Origin: Mucor racemosus
Taxonomy: Eukaryota > Mucoromycota > Mucoromycetes > Mucorales > Mucoraceae
DNA length: 64,000 nucleotides
NCBI GenBank assembly: GCA_027405735.1
Contig: JAPEHQ010000001.1
Span: forward strand, 3,968,001 to 4,032,000
Direction: 5' to 3'
Under the pieces are notes generated by a model that was not told the origin of the DNA, made no database searches, and worked only from the letters and a program-made list of their open reading frames with translations. Position numbers and translations under genes: made by a program. Below, one piece after another: positions 12,201 to 24,200 of the stretch (position 1 is its first letter; each line of letters opens with the position of its first letter).

Positions 12201-13561
12201 ACCTGTATTTGACAATGGCAAGATTGTTTTCTTTGTAGCATCAAGAGGACATCATGCAGATATTGGTGGTATTTCTCCCGGTTCAATGCCTCCTCATTCT
12301 AAAGAATTATATCAAGAAGGTGCTGCTATTAAATCATTTAAAATTGTATCAAAAGGTCATTTTGATCAAAAGGGGCTTGAAGAACATCTGTGCACTATCC
12401 CAGCTTCCTATCCTGGATGCTCTGGTTCACGTGCATTTAGAGATAATATATCAGGTACCATTTTATTACTTATTAGTGCTTTATAACATTTACTAACTGT
12501 CTTATTCAGACCTTAAAGCACAAATTGCTGCTAATCAAAAGGGTATCAGTCTAGTAAAATCACTTATTCAAGAATATTCGCTTGAAGTGGTGCAAGCTTA
12601 CATGTTGCATATTCGTAAAAATGCTTCAGATGCGGTTAAATCACTTTTGAAGCAAGTTGCCAAGGATCATTCTGAGAAATTGATAGCTATTGATCACATG
12701 GATGATGGTACACCTATCCGTTTAAGAGTATCAATTGACCCGGTTCAAGGTACCGCTTTGTTTGATTTCCAAGGAACAGGACCTGAAGTATATGGAAATA
12801 CAAATGCACCTGAAAGTGTGTGTCACTCTGCAATCATTTACTCTATTCGTTGTTTAGTTAATCAAGATATACCACTTAACTCTGGTTGTTTAGAACCAAT
12901 TTCTATCAAAATTCCTGCTAATTCTATATTAAGTCCTTCTGAGCGTTGTGCTGTAGTAGGTGGTAATGTTTTAACTAGTCAAAGATTAGTTGATGTAGTC
13001 TTGAAAGCATTCAATGCGTGTGCAGCTAGTCAAGGATGCTGTAACAATCTTACATTTGGTAAAGGCGGTAAAAATGAAGATACAGGCAAAATAACATCTG
13101 GTTGGGGATATTATGAAACAATTGCTGGCGGTAGTGGTGCTGGCCCAACTTGGGATGGGCAAAGCGGTGTACACACTCACATGACAAATACTCGTATTAC
13201 TGATCCTGAGATTTTAGAGCGACGTTATCCTGTGATACTTCATCGATTTGCAATTCGTCCTCATACTGGTGGTCAGGGCAAACACAAAGGTGGTGATGGT
13301 GTTGTTCGTGAAATTGAATTCTTGGAAGATGGTATCCAAGTCTCTATTTTATCTGAACGTAGAGTTTTCAAGCCATATGGTCTAGCTGGTGGAGATGATG
13401 GCGAAAATGGTCTTAATATCTGGGTTAGACATGAAAAATCAAGCCAAGGAGAAGATGTTATTAGAACATTGAACATGACTGGAAAGAATTCAGCTCAATT
13501 TGGTCGTGGTGATCGTATTATCGTCAATACACCAGGTGGAGGTGGATATGGCCAAAAATAA
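9219..13561 (+). CDS. OXP1: 5-oxoprolinase (ATP-hydrolysing)
   Basis: Hydrolyses 5-oxo-L-proline to L-glutamate with ATP, the last step of glutathione recycling, in the cytosol. Nine exons by splice reading: 9219-9462, 9518-9625, 9692-9776, 9836-9951, 10010-10629, 10698-11883, 11936-12118, 12185-12454, 12510-13561. They sum to 3864 nt, 1287 residues, equal to the family's usual ~1288. The N-terminal hydantoinase A-like half shows the nucleotide-binding [10 protein letters not shown] (residues 14-23), [42 protein letters not shown] and [17 protein letters not shown]. The C-terminal hydantoinase B-like half shows [35 protein letters not shown] and the closing GGGGYGQK. All introns are 52-68 nt with GT..AG. 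Convergent with the haem gene downstream. Identification is secure. Confidence 0.97.
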
Positions 13562-13933
13562 GAATAAAATATTATACCATCATGGTTTTTTATCATAGTG
13601 TTAGCTTTGAAATAATTTTTGAGGTCTACAATGAGACAATTCACTAATATATTTGGTGATACAAAATGACCTTCAGATGTTGCTCTCTTTGATGATCTTT
13701 TTTGTTTTTGATTCTGTTTAGTAAAAATTTGATTATAATGTGAAATCAAGAGTGACATACAATTATTTCACTATTGTATAAATCCAAAACCTTTCACAAA
13801 CAAAATTACATATCTGCATGAATAAACATTTGTGCATATTACATTCATCGCATTAAATCTATGCTGCAATTATCATACAACATCATTCCAAGAATTAAAT
13901 GATTTTTTATTAATAAAATGCTTCTATAATGCT
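13562..13933. other. Convergent 3' intergenic
   Basis: 372 bp between the stop codons of the 5-oxoprolinase and coproporphyrinogen oxidase genes. AT-rich, presumably both 3' untranslated regions; AATAAAAT at 13562-13570 could serve as polyA signal for the plus-strand gene. Confidence 0.5.
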
Positions 13934-15406
13934 TTAATCAAGAGGAATCCAATCTCTTGGGTTCTTCAAAACTTCTTCTAAATCTTGTTCCCTTGAACCT
14001 TCTTCAACTTCCTTCATGTATTCCCAACGAGATGTAAGAGGTAAAGACATTAGAATAGCTTCAATACGTGCACCAGGTGTTTGAAGACCAAACTTGGTAC
14101 CTCTATCCCACACTAAATTAAATTCTACATAACGACCACGACGAATTTGTTGCCATTCTTTCATTTCAGGGGTAAATTTCATATTCATTCTCTTCTTTAC
14201 AATAGGAATATAAGATAAAGAGAATCTGTTACCCATTTCCTTTACAAAACTGAAGACTTCATCAGCAGGTTTATCATCTAAATCATCAAAGAAAATACCA
14301 CCAAGCCCACGAGCTTCACCACGATGTTTAATAAAGAAATACTTATCGCACCATTGCTTGAATTGACCGTAATATTTCTTGTCATATTTGTCACAACCAT
14401 CTTTAAGTACTTGATGGAAATGAATAGCATCTTCTTCAAACAAATAGGAGGGGGTCAAATCAGATCCACCACCAAACCACCACATCTTGGGTGTACCATC
14501 AGGGTTCTCAATTTCAAAATAACGATAATTTAAATGAACAGTAGGAGCATTAGGGTTGTGAGGATGAATAACCAAGGAAATACCTGCAGCAAAGAAAGGT
14601 ACAGGCCCATCAGCACTAATATCTTTACCTCTATCATGTCTCATTTGCTCGACAGCAGCCTTAGGTAATTGACCATATACGATTGAGATACCGACACCTG
14701 CCTTTTCAAAAACATTGCCATCTTGAAGGACACAAGTGATACCTTCTCCACCTTCGGAACGCTCCCATGCAGTTCTTGTAAATTGCTTGCCGTCTATCTG
14801 TTCAATATCATTTACGATACGGTTTTGAAGACCTTTAACAAAAGCTTCCATACGAAGTCTCATGGGATCTTTGTCAGAAATCGGTCCCTCAGTTCTCTGA
14901 ATTGACATAATTAGTTTTTTTTTGACATTTTCCGGAAAGACAACCCTTTTTTTTTTTTTTTTTCATCAAAATATTCAACTTACACGTTTTTTGTCATCAG
15001 AAATAGCATCACAATAAACCTATAATATTCTCCTTGAATTAGAATACATTCTTCGTTCTGTTTTACTATTAAATTTATACCTCTTTTGCGTTCCATACAC
15101 TGAAAGCAACAGCAGCAGTTCCTAAAGCAGCCATGGAAGCTTTATTTCTCCATGCATTATTAGCAACAGTTGTTCTGGAAGTAGCAAAGAAACGCTGACT
15201 ATTTAAACTATGTACAATTGTATTAGTTTACCCCACATACACACACATAAAAACATGAATCAATGTTTCATACTAACAGCAAAGAAGAAGGTGTACGACG
15301 GAATGAGCGAGCTGAGCTCACTGGAAAGTAAGAGGATACAAAAACTATTAAACATCTTGTTATAAAACTATCAAATTGACTTACAAAGGATTTTAGTTCT
15401 CAACAT
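13934..15406 (-). CDS. HEM13: Coproporphyrinogen III oxidase, with mitochondrial presequence
   Basis: Oxygen-dependent oxidative decarboxylation of coproporphyrinogen III to protoporphyrinogen IX in haem synthesis. The largest exon (13934-14896) holds the whole catalytic domain: GGGSDLTPSYLFEEDAIHFH, HRGEARGLGGIFFDD, RRGRYVEFNLVWDRGTKFGL. An ATG just upstream (14908) lies inside an intron ending CAATTCAG, so I do not take it as the start. Four upstream exons, 14984-15019, 15081-15198, 15278-15320 and 15385-15406, join in frame to give 393 residues in total and an N-terminus rich in Arg, Ser and Ala (MLRTKILLSSARSFRRT, then QRFFATSR) followed by an apolar stretch (ASMAALGTAAVAFSVW). That resembles a presequence for the mitochondrial intermembrane space, as in animals and unlike cytosolic yeast Hem13. 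Enzyme identity is certain; the 5' exons are inferred. Confidence 0.93.
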
Positions 15407-16308
15407 TATTACAGAAAAAGATGCAAAGAGCCTTACTAATTGTTCTTGATATATTTAATGAATTTTTATCGAACCACACAAGGGGTGCAACAGGGAGTTG
15501 CCAATCAAATGTTAGTACTACGATACCATTCAAACTGCCCAGATTTTATAATTAGCAAATGTAACATTATTTTTGTATGGTGGTATCGCTATATTATGTA
15601 TATTAAAGTATGATAAATTACACCCTAATATCTATAGTATTGACTATTAATTGTCAATTGCATCTGATTCTCTCTTGTAGATGCTTCATATATTCGCTGA
15701 AATCGTTTATTTTTGTGTTGACGATGATTTTAAATTTTAAACTCCGCGATTTGAAGCATTTTGCTTCCGTGATGTTAAATCATAAAGAGTTTTATGCAGG
15801 GATTGAAAGCAGTAAAAACAGTAAAACTAAATTTACTGCATTTTCTAGCATATAAGCTATATAAACGTATTTTTTTTTTGTAAAAAATAATACCAAAATT
15901 AGGGTGATTGAGCGATTTTTAAAACGTTTATTACTTTTCAATTGAGCGCAGAATCATTCCGTAATATCATGTTTTTATCGCCATGGAAACGTTTCTATCT
16001 GTTAATTTCTTTTTCTAGAAGTCTGTTATGAGAGTAATAAACTTCTTTGATGGTTCAGGTCCATTCTATTGAGTCAATTGTCCCTTGATTGTATTTGCGT
16101 GAATAGATTGATTGGTCAACACACGCGTTTACAGGTGACTGTACAAACCTCTAATGCACCAAAGAGGAACAAAAGAATTAGGATTCTCTTTTTTTTTTTC
16201 CTTCTAGTTCAAGCCTCTATTTAAAAACAAGAAAATACAACTGTAAACAGAGAGACAACTTGGTCTATTTCTAGTATACTCGATAATACTAAAAAAAATC
16301 AAGATAAA
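15407..16308. promoter_or_regulatory. Divergent intergenic between HEM13 and BRL1-like gene
   Basis: About 900 bp separating two genes transcribed away from each other, so it should hold both promoters. No motif is convincing; a pyrimidine run occurs near 16190-16205 shortly before the plus-strand start. Small open frames here look incidental. Confidence 0.45.
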
Positions 16309-17526
16309 ATGGCCTTCCAATACGATCCCATGGACATTGATGGTTTAACTGTTGATAAATCTGAATTTATTGATGAAGATGATGAAATGGATTTCACTCA
16401 CGAACCACTTATCAAAACCATGTCTTCAGATAACATTTATATTTCTTCATCGTTTTTCCAACATACTTATAATAAGTCAGGAGAGATTTTCAATAATGTT
16501 TCTGATATGTTCGGAAAGGTTACCATTGATGATAATGAGAATACTACGCACGAAACAGTAAGTATTATATACGAAATCGATTTTAGATTGTTTTGACTGA
16601 TCCTTGTCATTCTTTATAGCAATTAATTGCACCTCAAAGCCCCCCATCATCGCCAGCTCAACGCCTTTCGCCAATTGCTCGCATTGAGCATTCTTCAATT
16701 GATACACCTGTTACGCCTATTTCCTTACCTAATTCGCCAGAAATGTCAACTTCACCTAGTCAAGAGATTGATTCATCTCCTTTTACAACAGTTTCCAACC
16801 GTACAAATCATTATAATCCAACTCATAATCCTACATTCGTATACCATGCAGCTCAAACTGTTGATGCTAATCATGGTCGTATTGCTTATGTATTTGGATT
16901 ATTTAAAATATCATGTTATTCAATTATTTTATTCTGCTGTATTTATATCGGATATCAGCTTGTACTTAATATACATCATGATATGAAATCCAAAATTGCA
17001 TCTTATGAATCTGGTAAGTTTATTAGGTTTTAATTGAGTCTTTTTAATACTAATTATCATATAGATCTTCTTGGAAATCAAATATATTGCCAAGAACAAT
17101 ATCATGCTAATCGTTGTGGACCTAATACAAGGTTGCCCGCTGTTCAAGATCTTTGTAGAAACTGGGAGCAATGTATGATGCGACCATTCTCAATTGGAAA
17201 AACCAAAATATTAGCCGAGATTATGGGTGAAGCAGCAAACGGATTTTCCGAAATATTGAGTTTAAAGACTATGGTAAGACTTGAATTTAGAAATAGTGTA
17301 TAATTTAAAGTTAATATCTGTATTGTAGATTTACAGCCTTTGTATTATTTATGGTTTCATCTGGTCTTTTTCACATATACTCAAAGCACATGCATCTAAT
17401 GGACAACAACAAAATAATAACACTACTACTAGCACTAGATATCCTTCAATCAACCAAAGATTGGTCTATGAACCTCTCCATGACAACAATGTAAATAACA
17501 ACAGTGATGGTAGTTTTTTAAATTAA
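16309..17526 (+). CDS. Brr6/Brl1 family nuclear-envelope protein
   Basis: Integral protein of the nuclear envelope/ER that in yeasts helps nuclear pore complex assembly and membrane lipid balance. Four exons: 16309-16557, 16620-17013, 17065-17273, 17329-17526, giving 349 residues. Residues 1-170 are Ser/Pro/Asp-rich and probably disordered. A first membrane segment spans about 174-199 (FGLFKISCYSIILFCCIYIG). Between the membrane segments lies the family's disulfide region with four cysteines (C223, C232, C245, C251) in YCQEQYHANRCGPNTRLPA and LCRNWEQCMMR, the hallmark of this family. The second membrane segment is about 285-303. The C-terminal tail is Asn-rich. Stop codons of this gene and the next, convergent gene are only 22 bp apart. 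Whether it is Brr6 or Brl1 cannot be said. Confidence 0.88.
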
Positions 17527-17548
17527 AGTATGACAAATAAATATATAT

Positions 17549-18460
17549 TTACAATTGAATATTTTCCATAATTTTATAAGGATCACCAGGATTCAAAGAT
17601 GTGTTTTCAGTTATTAACAAAAAGTTTATATTTTTGTCAGTGTTTTCTTCTTGTGTGGCATAAATTAATATTTCAACAAACAATGGGAATTGTTGAAAAA
17701 AATCTTCCATATCTTCAGTTATAAGTGGTTGGCCATTCTCTAATTGATGATAGCTGTAAACATGGCCTGTTCTAATTTTTATGAGTATGTTTGAAAGACC
17801 ATTTAGACCTCTTTTTCTTGATTTGAACATGTTGACGATATCTTCAGATAGTAATTCAACATTATCTTCTAATATAGGTAATTGGTGGTTGTACATTTCA
17901 TCTTCCGGTGGGTCTATCATCATTTCATCATCATCATGATTGCTAAGATTTACCATTTTATTGGGATGGCTGTATAGCTTATTTGCTAGCCATTCTTCAA
18001 ATATACGAGAAATTGGGGTTGTTGCTTTGTTATTACTTGTTCCTAAGGTTGGTAACTATATTTACTTATATTCATTAATTTTTTTGATATAGCATACATT
18101 TAATGTAAATCATAGTTTATACCGAAATAAATCGAACTCCACCGTCCATGAAATATGTATTTTGACATTGTGATATACGAACATTTGTGGGATCCAACAT
18201 TTGATCTTGGAATGATTCAATATCTTGATTCGAGTGAGTTGGGTATAAAATTAAGCTTGATAAATCATCAATTGCAGTTGCTAATGTCTCATCATCATCT
18301 TCACTATCATAATAATGTTTAACTGATGTTGGCATGTTATTATTATTGTTATTATCTTGCTTTGAGATTAAAGTATTTGTGGCTATTATACAGTAAGAAA
18401 AGGAACGTTTATAATGTATTAAGTTACAATTTTACCGTACTGATGAGACTCAAATAACAT
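17549..18460 (-). CDS. Unknown acidic protein
   Basis: I do not recognise this protein. Three exons join in frame: 18436-18460, 18123-18382 and 17549-18055, for 263 residues. The first intron ends ATAATAG and the second runs from GTATAA to ATATAG. The N-terminal part has an Asn run and the acidic YYDSEDDDE; the middle has another acidic patch (NHDDDEMMIDPPEDEM). The C-terminal ~110 residues look folded (LLSEDIVNMFKSRKRGL, then DFFQQFPLFVEILIYA). No membrane segment, signal peptide or known catalytic motif is visible. Convergent with the BRL1-like gene. The short first exon is the least certain part. Confidence 0.6.
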
Positions 18461-19662
18461 TGTAGATGTGTGTATGTATGTGTGTGTATAATAATAATTT
18501 TTTTTTTTTTTTTTATAATCAAAAAAGAAAAAGAAGAAAGAAAAAATCAGAAACCAAAAATACCCTTTTTATATTGAAAATTATATAGTTTTTTCTTAAT
18601 CAAGTAATAGACATTGATATTATTATTGAGCCATGTGAGGTTATCGATTTGTGTACATTTCCATAGCTTCAAGTCATGGGAAAGGGAAAGAAGGGGATTT
18701 TCTTAAGGCATACGGACACACGTACTCTCTCTCTTAATATGCTTTTAATATAGAGCTATCTAAATATCCAAATTTCTTCATATGTTGGATATCTTGTGTT
18801 TGGGCGTAAAGTTTGATTTCTTCTCACATAATAGTATTATCTTTAAAACATCATCTCCCAATGAAAACAGCCCCTTCTTCAATAACCGGGTGTCACCTAA
18901 CCAATATCTTCTTTATCTAGTACTACCAGAGATTTTCTTTTGGTCATGCGTCAATTATACATGGTACCCTCTTTTCCTTAATAAAGTAGTCTATGCATGA
19001 CTATGATATTTCTTTTTAAAAATTAAAAAAAAAAAAGAAAAACATGAATTAAATAGACCAATTTGCAAGTAAAAAAATTGAATTTATACAATGTGCGTAT
19101 ATTAAATGTAAAAAAGTGCATTTAAAAATTGAAAACTGATTGATTATTATATACAAAAAATGCAAATTTATAAATATTATTGATACAAAAATTTAAAGTT
19201 TACATTTGTTCCATTGAAATCGCCTTTGTTACTATTGCAATGTATTGATCGGATTACAGTAGCTCGAATATAGTAGATGGACATGCTACTACAGCCACTA
19301 CGCTGCCTCTTTTATAATATGCAAGGAGAACAACAGTATTTATGGAAAACAGATAGATTAGCTCCTCCCTATATGAAGCCAAGTCTTTTATGGTTTTACA
19401 TAATCTATCTACATGATGTAATCTTTTTTCTCTTTTTCCCCCCCTCGTTCATTACTGTGGTATATAGATAGATAATATTTAAAAAGGGGATTCATTTAAT
19501 TGCTAATAGCAAATTCATTCAACAAAAAACGTCATAAAAATCTTATAGTAAGGCTTATCTATTTTACAAATTGGATAACAAAAAACAGAATTAGTCGTCA
19601 TGCATAATCATTTCAAAATCTAACGTATTTTCTTGGAAAAAAAGGGGAAAAAAAGAGTTTAT
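18461..19662. other. Intergenic, upstream of unknown gene and 3' of CYB5
   Basis: About 1.2 kb. It contains TG-rich simple sequence (18465-18490), a T run (18499-18515) and AG-rich stretches typical of promoters in this genome. No gene, RNA or repeat recognised. Confidence 0.5.
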
Positions 19663-20304
19663 CTAATTCTTTTGTTGAGGTGCAATAACAAACTTGTAAA
19701 TAAGAATGCCGGCAACAGCGATTGCAGGAATAATTACTCGTAAAGCTCTAAATAAATTAATTTAGATTTCACATTTTTCCTTTCATTATCCATAGAAATT
19801 AACTTACGATCCTCTGGGCTTTTGTACAGGCACCTGTGTTACATCTTCCTGTTTCAATTCTTGTTCCTTTTCTTCGGGCTATCATACAAATAAATAAACA
19901 ATGTCAAAAAAGATTAAATCAGTATTTACCTGTTCAAAACCTTCTACATCACCAATGTAGTAATCCTTTAACCATTCATGGGCTGCCTCAGAGTGACCGA
20001 TATCATTGAAGGATTCGGTGGCATCTTTACCAGCTTCTTCATAGATAGCAAGTTCACCTAATATAGTAAAAAAAAAAAAATGTTAGTGTTTCCCTACCCC
20101 TGAATGCATCAGTGGTTTGTATATACCTCCAGGATGCTATAGATCAAAAATTGGTTTTTTAGTTAAAAATGTCAATATGAAACAAGAAAAACTTACATCG
20201 GCAGCAAAAGTAGTAACGTTGTATACTTTTCCTTCAATAATCAACCAAAGATCACCTTTGACATTGTGCTTCTTGACCTCGTTTAATGAATAAATAGCAG
20301 ACAT
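19663..20304 (-). CDS. CYB5: Cytochrome b5, tail-anchored
   Basis: Small haem protein giving electrons to ER desaturases and hydroxylases. Five exons: 20197-20304, 20127-20136, 19930-20057, 19808-19878, 19663-19747, together 133 residues. Exon 2 is only 10 nt and encodes part of the first haem-ligand motif. The b5 fold shows VYNVTTFAADHPGG and ESFNDIGHSEAA; axial histidines are H37 and H61, 24 residues apart as in classical cytochrome b5. After an acidic/Gln linker (about 85-105) comes a C-terminal membrane segment (VIIPAIAVAGILIYKFVI), consistent with tail anchoring in ER or outer mitochondrial membrane. The start is the only ATG that opens the b5 domain. Confidence 0.95.
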
Positions 20305-20910
20305 TTTAATGTAAGTAAGTCTTTTTTAAATAAATAAATAGAGAGGGGGGGGGGGTTAAGAGAGAAACCTAGAAAATAAACAACACAGCACCATTTTGTC
20401 AAATGGGCCTGTAAATTCGGTTTTGCTTTTCCGCCAATATATCCGCCATACATTTGATTTTGTTGCCTGTAGAACAATATACGTTCTTTTTATTTATAAC
20501 ATTTCATACTATCATAAAAGTAATGTATGAAGATATGTACATAAAAAGGTTATCTTTGTCAAATCTATCAATGGGAACTTTTTTTTTTTTTTTGTTTCTT
20601 TTTTTGACAAGTCTATTCTTTTTCCAAATATTTAAAAGTTTACATATCAATCAAATCAAATCAGAAAAACGTGTATTTCTTGATTATTGTGCAACATACT
20701 TTGAAATACAAAAAAAAAAAAAAAAAACAAATGGTTACATGCAAATCACATATCGAGATAAAGCGTTCTAGTGTATGCAATCTTGACTGATTTAATGCAG
20801 CTTTTAAATGAAAAAACTAAACCTTGAGTTAAAAAAAGATAGCTGCCAAGGATACACAAAAAAGCAACTGGAAACGTCTCACGTTAGGCGAGATTTTAGC
20901 AAAAATGAAA
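20305..20910. promoter_or_regulatory. CYB5 upstream region
   Basis: 600 bp between CYB5 and the tRNA gene, with a C run on the minus strand (a G run at 20346-20354 as written), a T run at 20580-20594 and an A run at 20710-20728. It must include the CYB5 promoter. No further gene seen. Confidence 0.4.
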
Positions 20911-20982
20911 GCCCAACGGGGGGGTCGAACCCCCAACCTTGAGATTAAGAGTCTCACGCTCTACCGATTGAGCTAGCTAGGC
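20911..20982 (-). tRNA. tRNA-Lys (CTT)
   Basis: A 72-nt cloverleaf on the minus strand. Acceptor GCCTAGC pairs with GTTGGGC, D arm contains GCTCAATCGGTAGAGC, anticodon arm is GAGA-CTCTTAA-TCTC with anticodon CTT, and the T arm is GGGGGTTCGACCCCC. A T-run just downstream (CATTTTT) fits a pol III terminator. No intron. Confidence 0.95.
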
Positions 20983-20993
20983 ATTTGATATTT

Positions 20994-21271
20994 TTGTTAA
21001 GTGTTATTTATTATATATAGTGATAGTAATTATATTAGGCTCACGTGATATATATCACGTGCATTCCGACCTGTTCGGTTCGATAGATCTGTTCGGTATT
21101 TAGTCGTTATTAGTTATGAGTATATAAGCTCATGTTATATATTTCAATAATAAACTTAACTTCTTTCTAATATAAATATATTACCACTACATTTATTAAT
21201 AGTCGTTCCTTACAGACTAAACATATAAACATAACTAAAATACCTAATAGCCTTCGGCTATAGGTATATAA
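20994..21271 (+). repeat. Candidate solo LTR 11 bp upstream of tRNA-Lys
   Basis: Begins TGTTAAGTG and may end TATAACA (278 bp), giving 5-bp inverted TGTTA/TAACA ends. It contains TATATAAGC and AATAAAC in LTR order. A 20-bp perfect palindrome at 21042-21061 has a CACGTG hexamer at each end. It sits 11 bp before the 5' end of the tRNA gene, a position favoured by Ty3-like elements. No matching 5-bp target duplication was found, and the right end could instead be near 21220. Confidence 0.4.
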
Positions 21272-24200
21272 CAGTTATGACATTTTTAATTACTTTAATA
21301 TAGGCGGTGATTAATTTTAGCAGAAACTTTTTTTCAAAAACAGTACCCATCTATTCAAAATCGTCCCTGCTACAAACTTTATTAAATAAAGCAAGGATGG
21401 TTACTATAGTGATTGTTTCATAAATTTGAATGATGCAGAAACGGCCAGCTTAAGATTGAAAACCCGCATTTGGAATGAAAATAAGTCGAGAAAATACTAA
21501 GGTATTGCAATGATGTTTATTAAGTAAAGTCTAGATTATTTTTCATTCTCTACCAGGATATTTAGGTTTTGGATGGCTGTGAAAACTTTTTTATTTCTTT
21601 GAAAACTTTGTGAGAGCACTTTTTCTGTTATAGAGATCCATGAAGGGATGACAGGTATGCAAAGCTAAAACCATAGGATAGTACTCATTAACGTCTATCT
21701 AACGAATTTTATCTCGTGAAAAAATATTGATTTTTGGTCGAGAAAATTGAGATTGAATGATTGATTTTTGGTGATACAAAAAAGAATCAATTTTGGGCGA
21801 GGATATACAAGAAAAAATTTTCGCCGACCAAAAAAAAAAATCAAAAAAATGTATATCCCCACGAAAAATAAGGCTACAGCTACGTATAAATACTCATTTT
21901 GTAGATAATTTTGTTGCGCATAATGTGAAAATAAAATATTTTAGGATTGAATTTGAATGAAGGGTACTTTTTGATCAAAAACCGTTAAAATTTTACATTA
22001 AATTTACTAGGGACTTTATGAGAAAAATATTTTCAAAACCTACACAGATCGATTCAGAATTAAAAACTGAGCCCAAAATATTTAATTCGCTAGTTCAACT
22101 TACTATGCATTTTTGTGAGCAATTAAACATAGAAGGTTTTTTTTTGGATTTTTTCGAATTTTTTTTCCATTTGAACACTTTTTGGATTCAAGCTCAGTTA
22201 CATGTGTATATCTGATTATACAATTTTATATGGTGATATTCAAAATCGGAGCGTGCCCCCATTTCAATAGATAATCAAGAAATAAAAAATGTAGGGCTAT
22301 ACTTGATATGCTACAGAATATTGACAAAAGACTTATTTCTATTTATGTTGATTTCTCAGCGAGTATAAAGGTTTCAAAAGTGAAACACTTGCTTTTACCC
22401 CGCTTAAAAACTCAACCTAAGATGCCAAATATCTCGAGGTTTTATAAGCTTGCAAATAATAGTTTCTAAGCTAAATCTTCTTGTTTTTCAATGTTTTATT
22501 ACATATTAAGGTTTAAAAGATTCCCTTTTTTAGATATAAGAGCCCGTAATCCTACATCTAAAGCGTTTTATATAGTCTTTTTTTTTTTGAAAATAAATCA
22601 AACTTTTGAAGAAAAACAAATTGGAAAAAATTGGTTCGTAGAACAAAATGTATAAAAGAATAAGAAGCAGCTTTTGATATTATGATATAGCTTGTAGATT
22701 ATCTAAATGCACACCTAAGAATAGTCGGTTATTTATCAAAAAAAGTATATGCGAATTATTCCATAATGTTAATACAATACATAGAACTAATTACTTGGGA
22801 TGCTAAAGTAGTATCACATGTTGGCTAAATACCGTTCTTAAATTATGAAAACGAGCAACAAGCGCTTTAAATTTTTTATACTTTAATGTACTACAGAACA
22901 ACTCCAAATAAGTTTATTATTAGAGGCTGCACCACTGCAATTTTGGGGCGTATTACCTTGTATCCACTCTAGGTAATCCCCCATAGATTTTAATGATAAA
23001 GTAAAAGCTGTAAGCAGTAAAAAAAAATAGCGAAATATTTATTTGCATCCGGTTGAATTTTAAAAAACGAAATTTTGTCTGGAATTCCAAAATAATTGTT
23101 TACTTTTTTAAATTCTTTAAAATTTGTGGTTTTGTAGACTTTTTTTTTGAATCTGGTTGTACCATCTTATACTTCCCAAGTTAAACCCCGTTATTAGACA
23201 AATGCTGTATATTGTGAAATGTCAAAAGAGTCTATATAAATAATCTTGCCAGAATATTACACTTTTATTAACAATACATCCTTTGGATGTATTTATATAC
23301 ATTAATTATAACTATTACTAGGGTTTTACTATCTAAGAATATGATGTAAGTCAATGATCCACATTGATTTACTGTAACACTAATTATAGACTGTGACCTT
23401 GGATGTGAGACATAGGATGAGTATTGACATAACATATTGTATTTCATACTTTACACAAATAAAAAATAAACAAGCCTTTGAATAATTAGTAATACAGTCC
23501 AACCTTAATTTTTGTATGAAATTTTGACATCTGCATCTCAGATCGCACAGCTTGGGACTTTTAAACAACAGTCATGTCCGGACTGTCCGGTAATTTTTTC
23601 TAGGGATTTACTGCTTGGAGATATTAGATGGCCGTTTCCGGAGATTGTTTGGTGTTCTTTTTTTGGAAGAGCGATCATTGACAAAATGTGTATCATATAC
23701 AGTATTTAGTTTATAATAAAAAAACCTCTTTTTAAAAACCACACTTAAGGGTTTATAAATAAGCCAGAAAATATTGTGAATCTAACTTCTTTTGTTTTAG
23801 TTGCAATCTTTTTAACTTGAGATGAAAAAAGTGCGTAAGGTAGTAATTCTACTTTTAATTATAATTCTTACATCATTTTATTAGGTTTTTTTCCTTTCAT
23901 TCATGAAGATTTTTTATTCATTAAGATACTAAAATAATTACGATGCATGTTTGTTAATAAATTATTTTACATTAGAAACTAACGCGAGGCCTTGATTGTT
24001 AATTTAACTTTCTCAATAAATACCCAGTAGATAAATAATTTGTATTAGCCAAACCATTTAACCGCTGTCTACGTAAGATTATAAATATTTTTTTACAATA
24101 TCATCTTTATATTAAAATAAATTAATCTTCTATAATCTAGTCTTTAAGCTTGCTGTAGCTTTTCTGCTAATATCTTGGTTTCTCAGTTGTCTGAAAGTGG

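Noticed and set aside
14897..14908. ATG at 14908 as the coproporphyrinogen oxidase start
   Set aside because: It lies in an intron ending CAATTCAG; upstream exons join in frame and supply a presequence.
20283..20477. 64-codon minus-strand frame upstream of CYB5
   Set aside because: It overlaps the CYB5 start and a homopolymer run; the cytochrome b5 frame explains the region.
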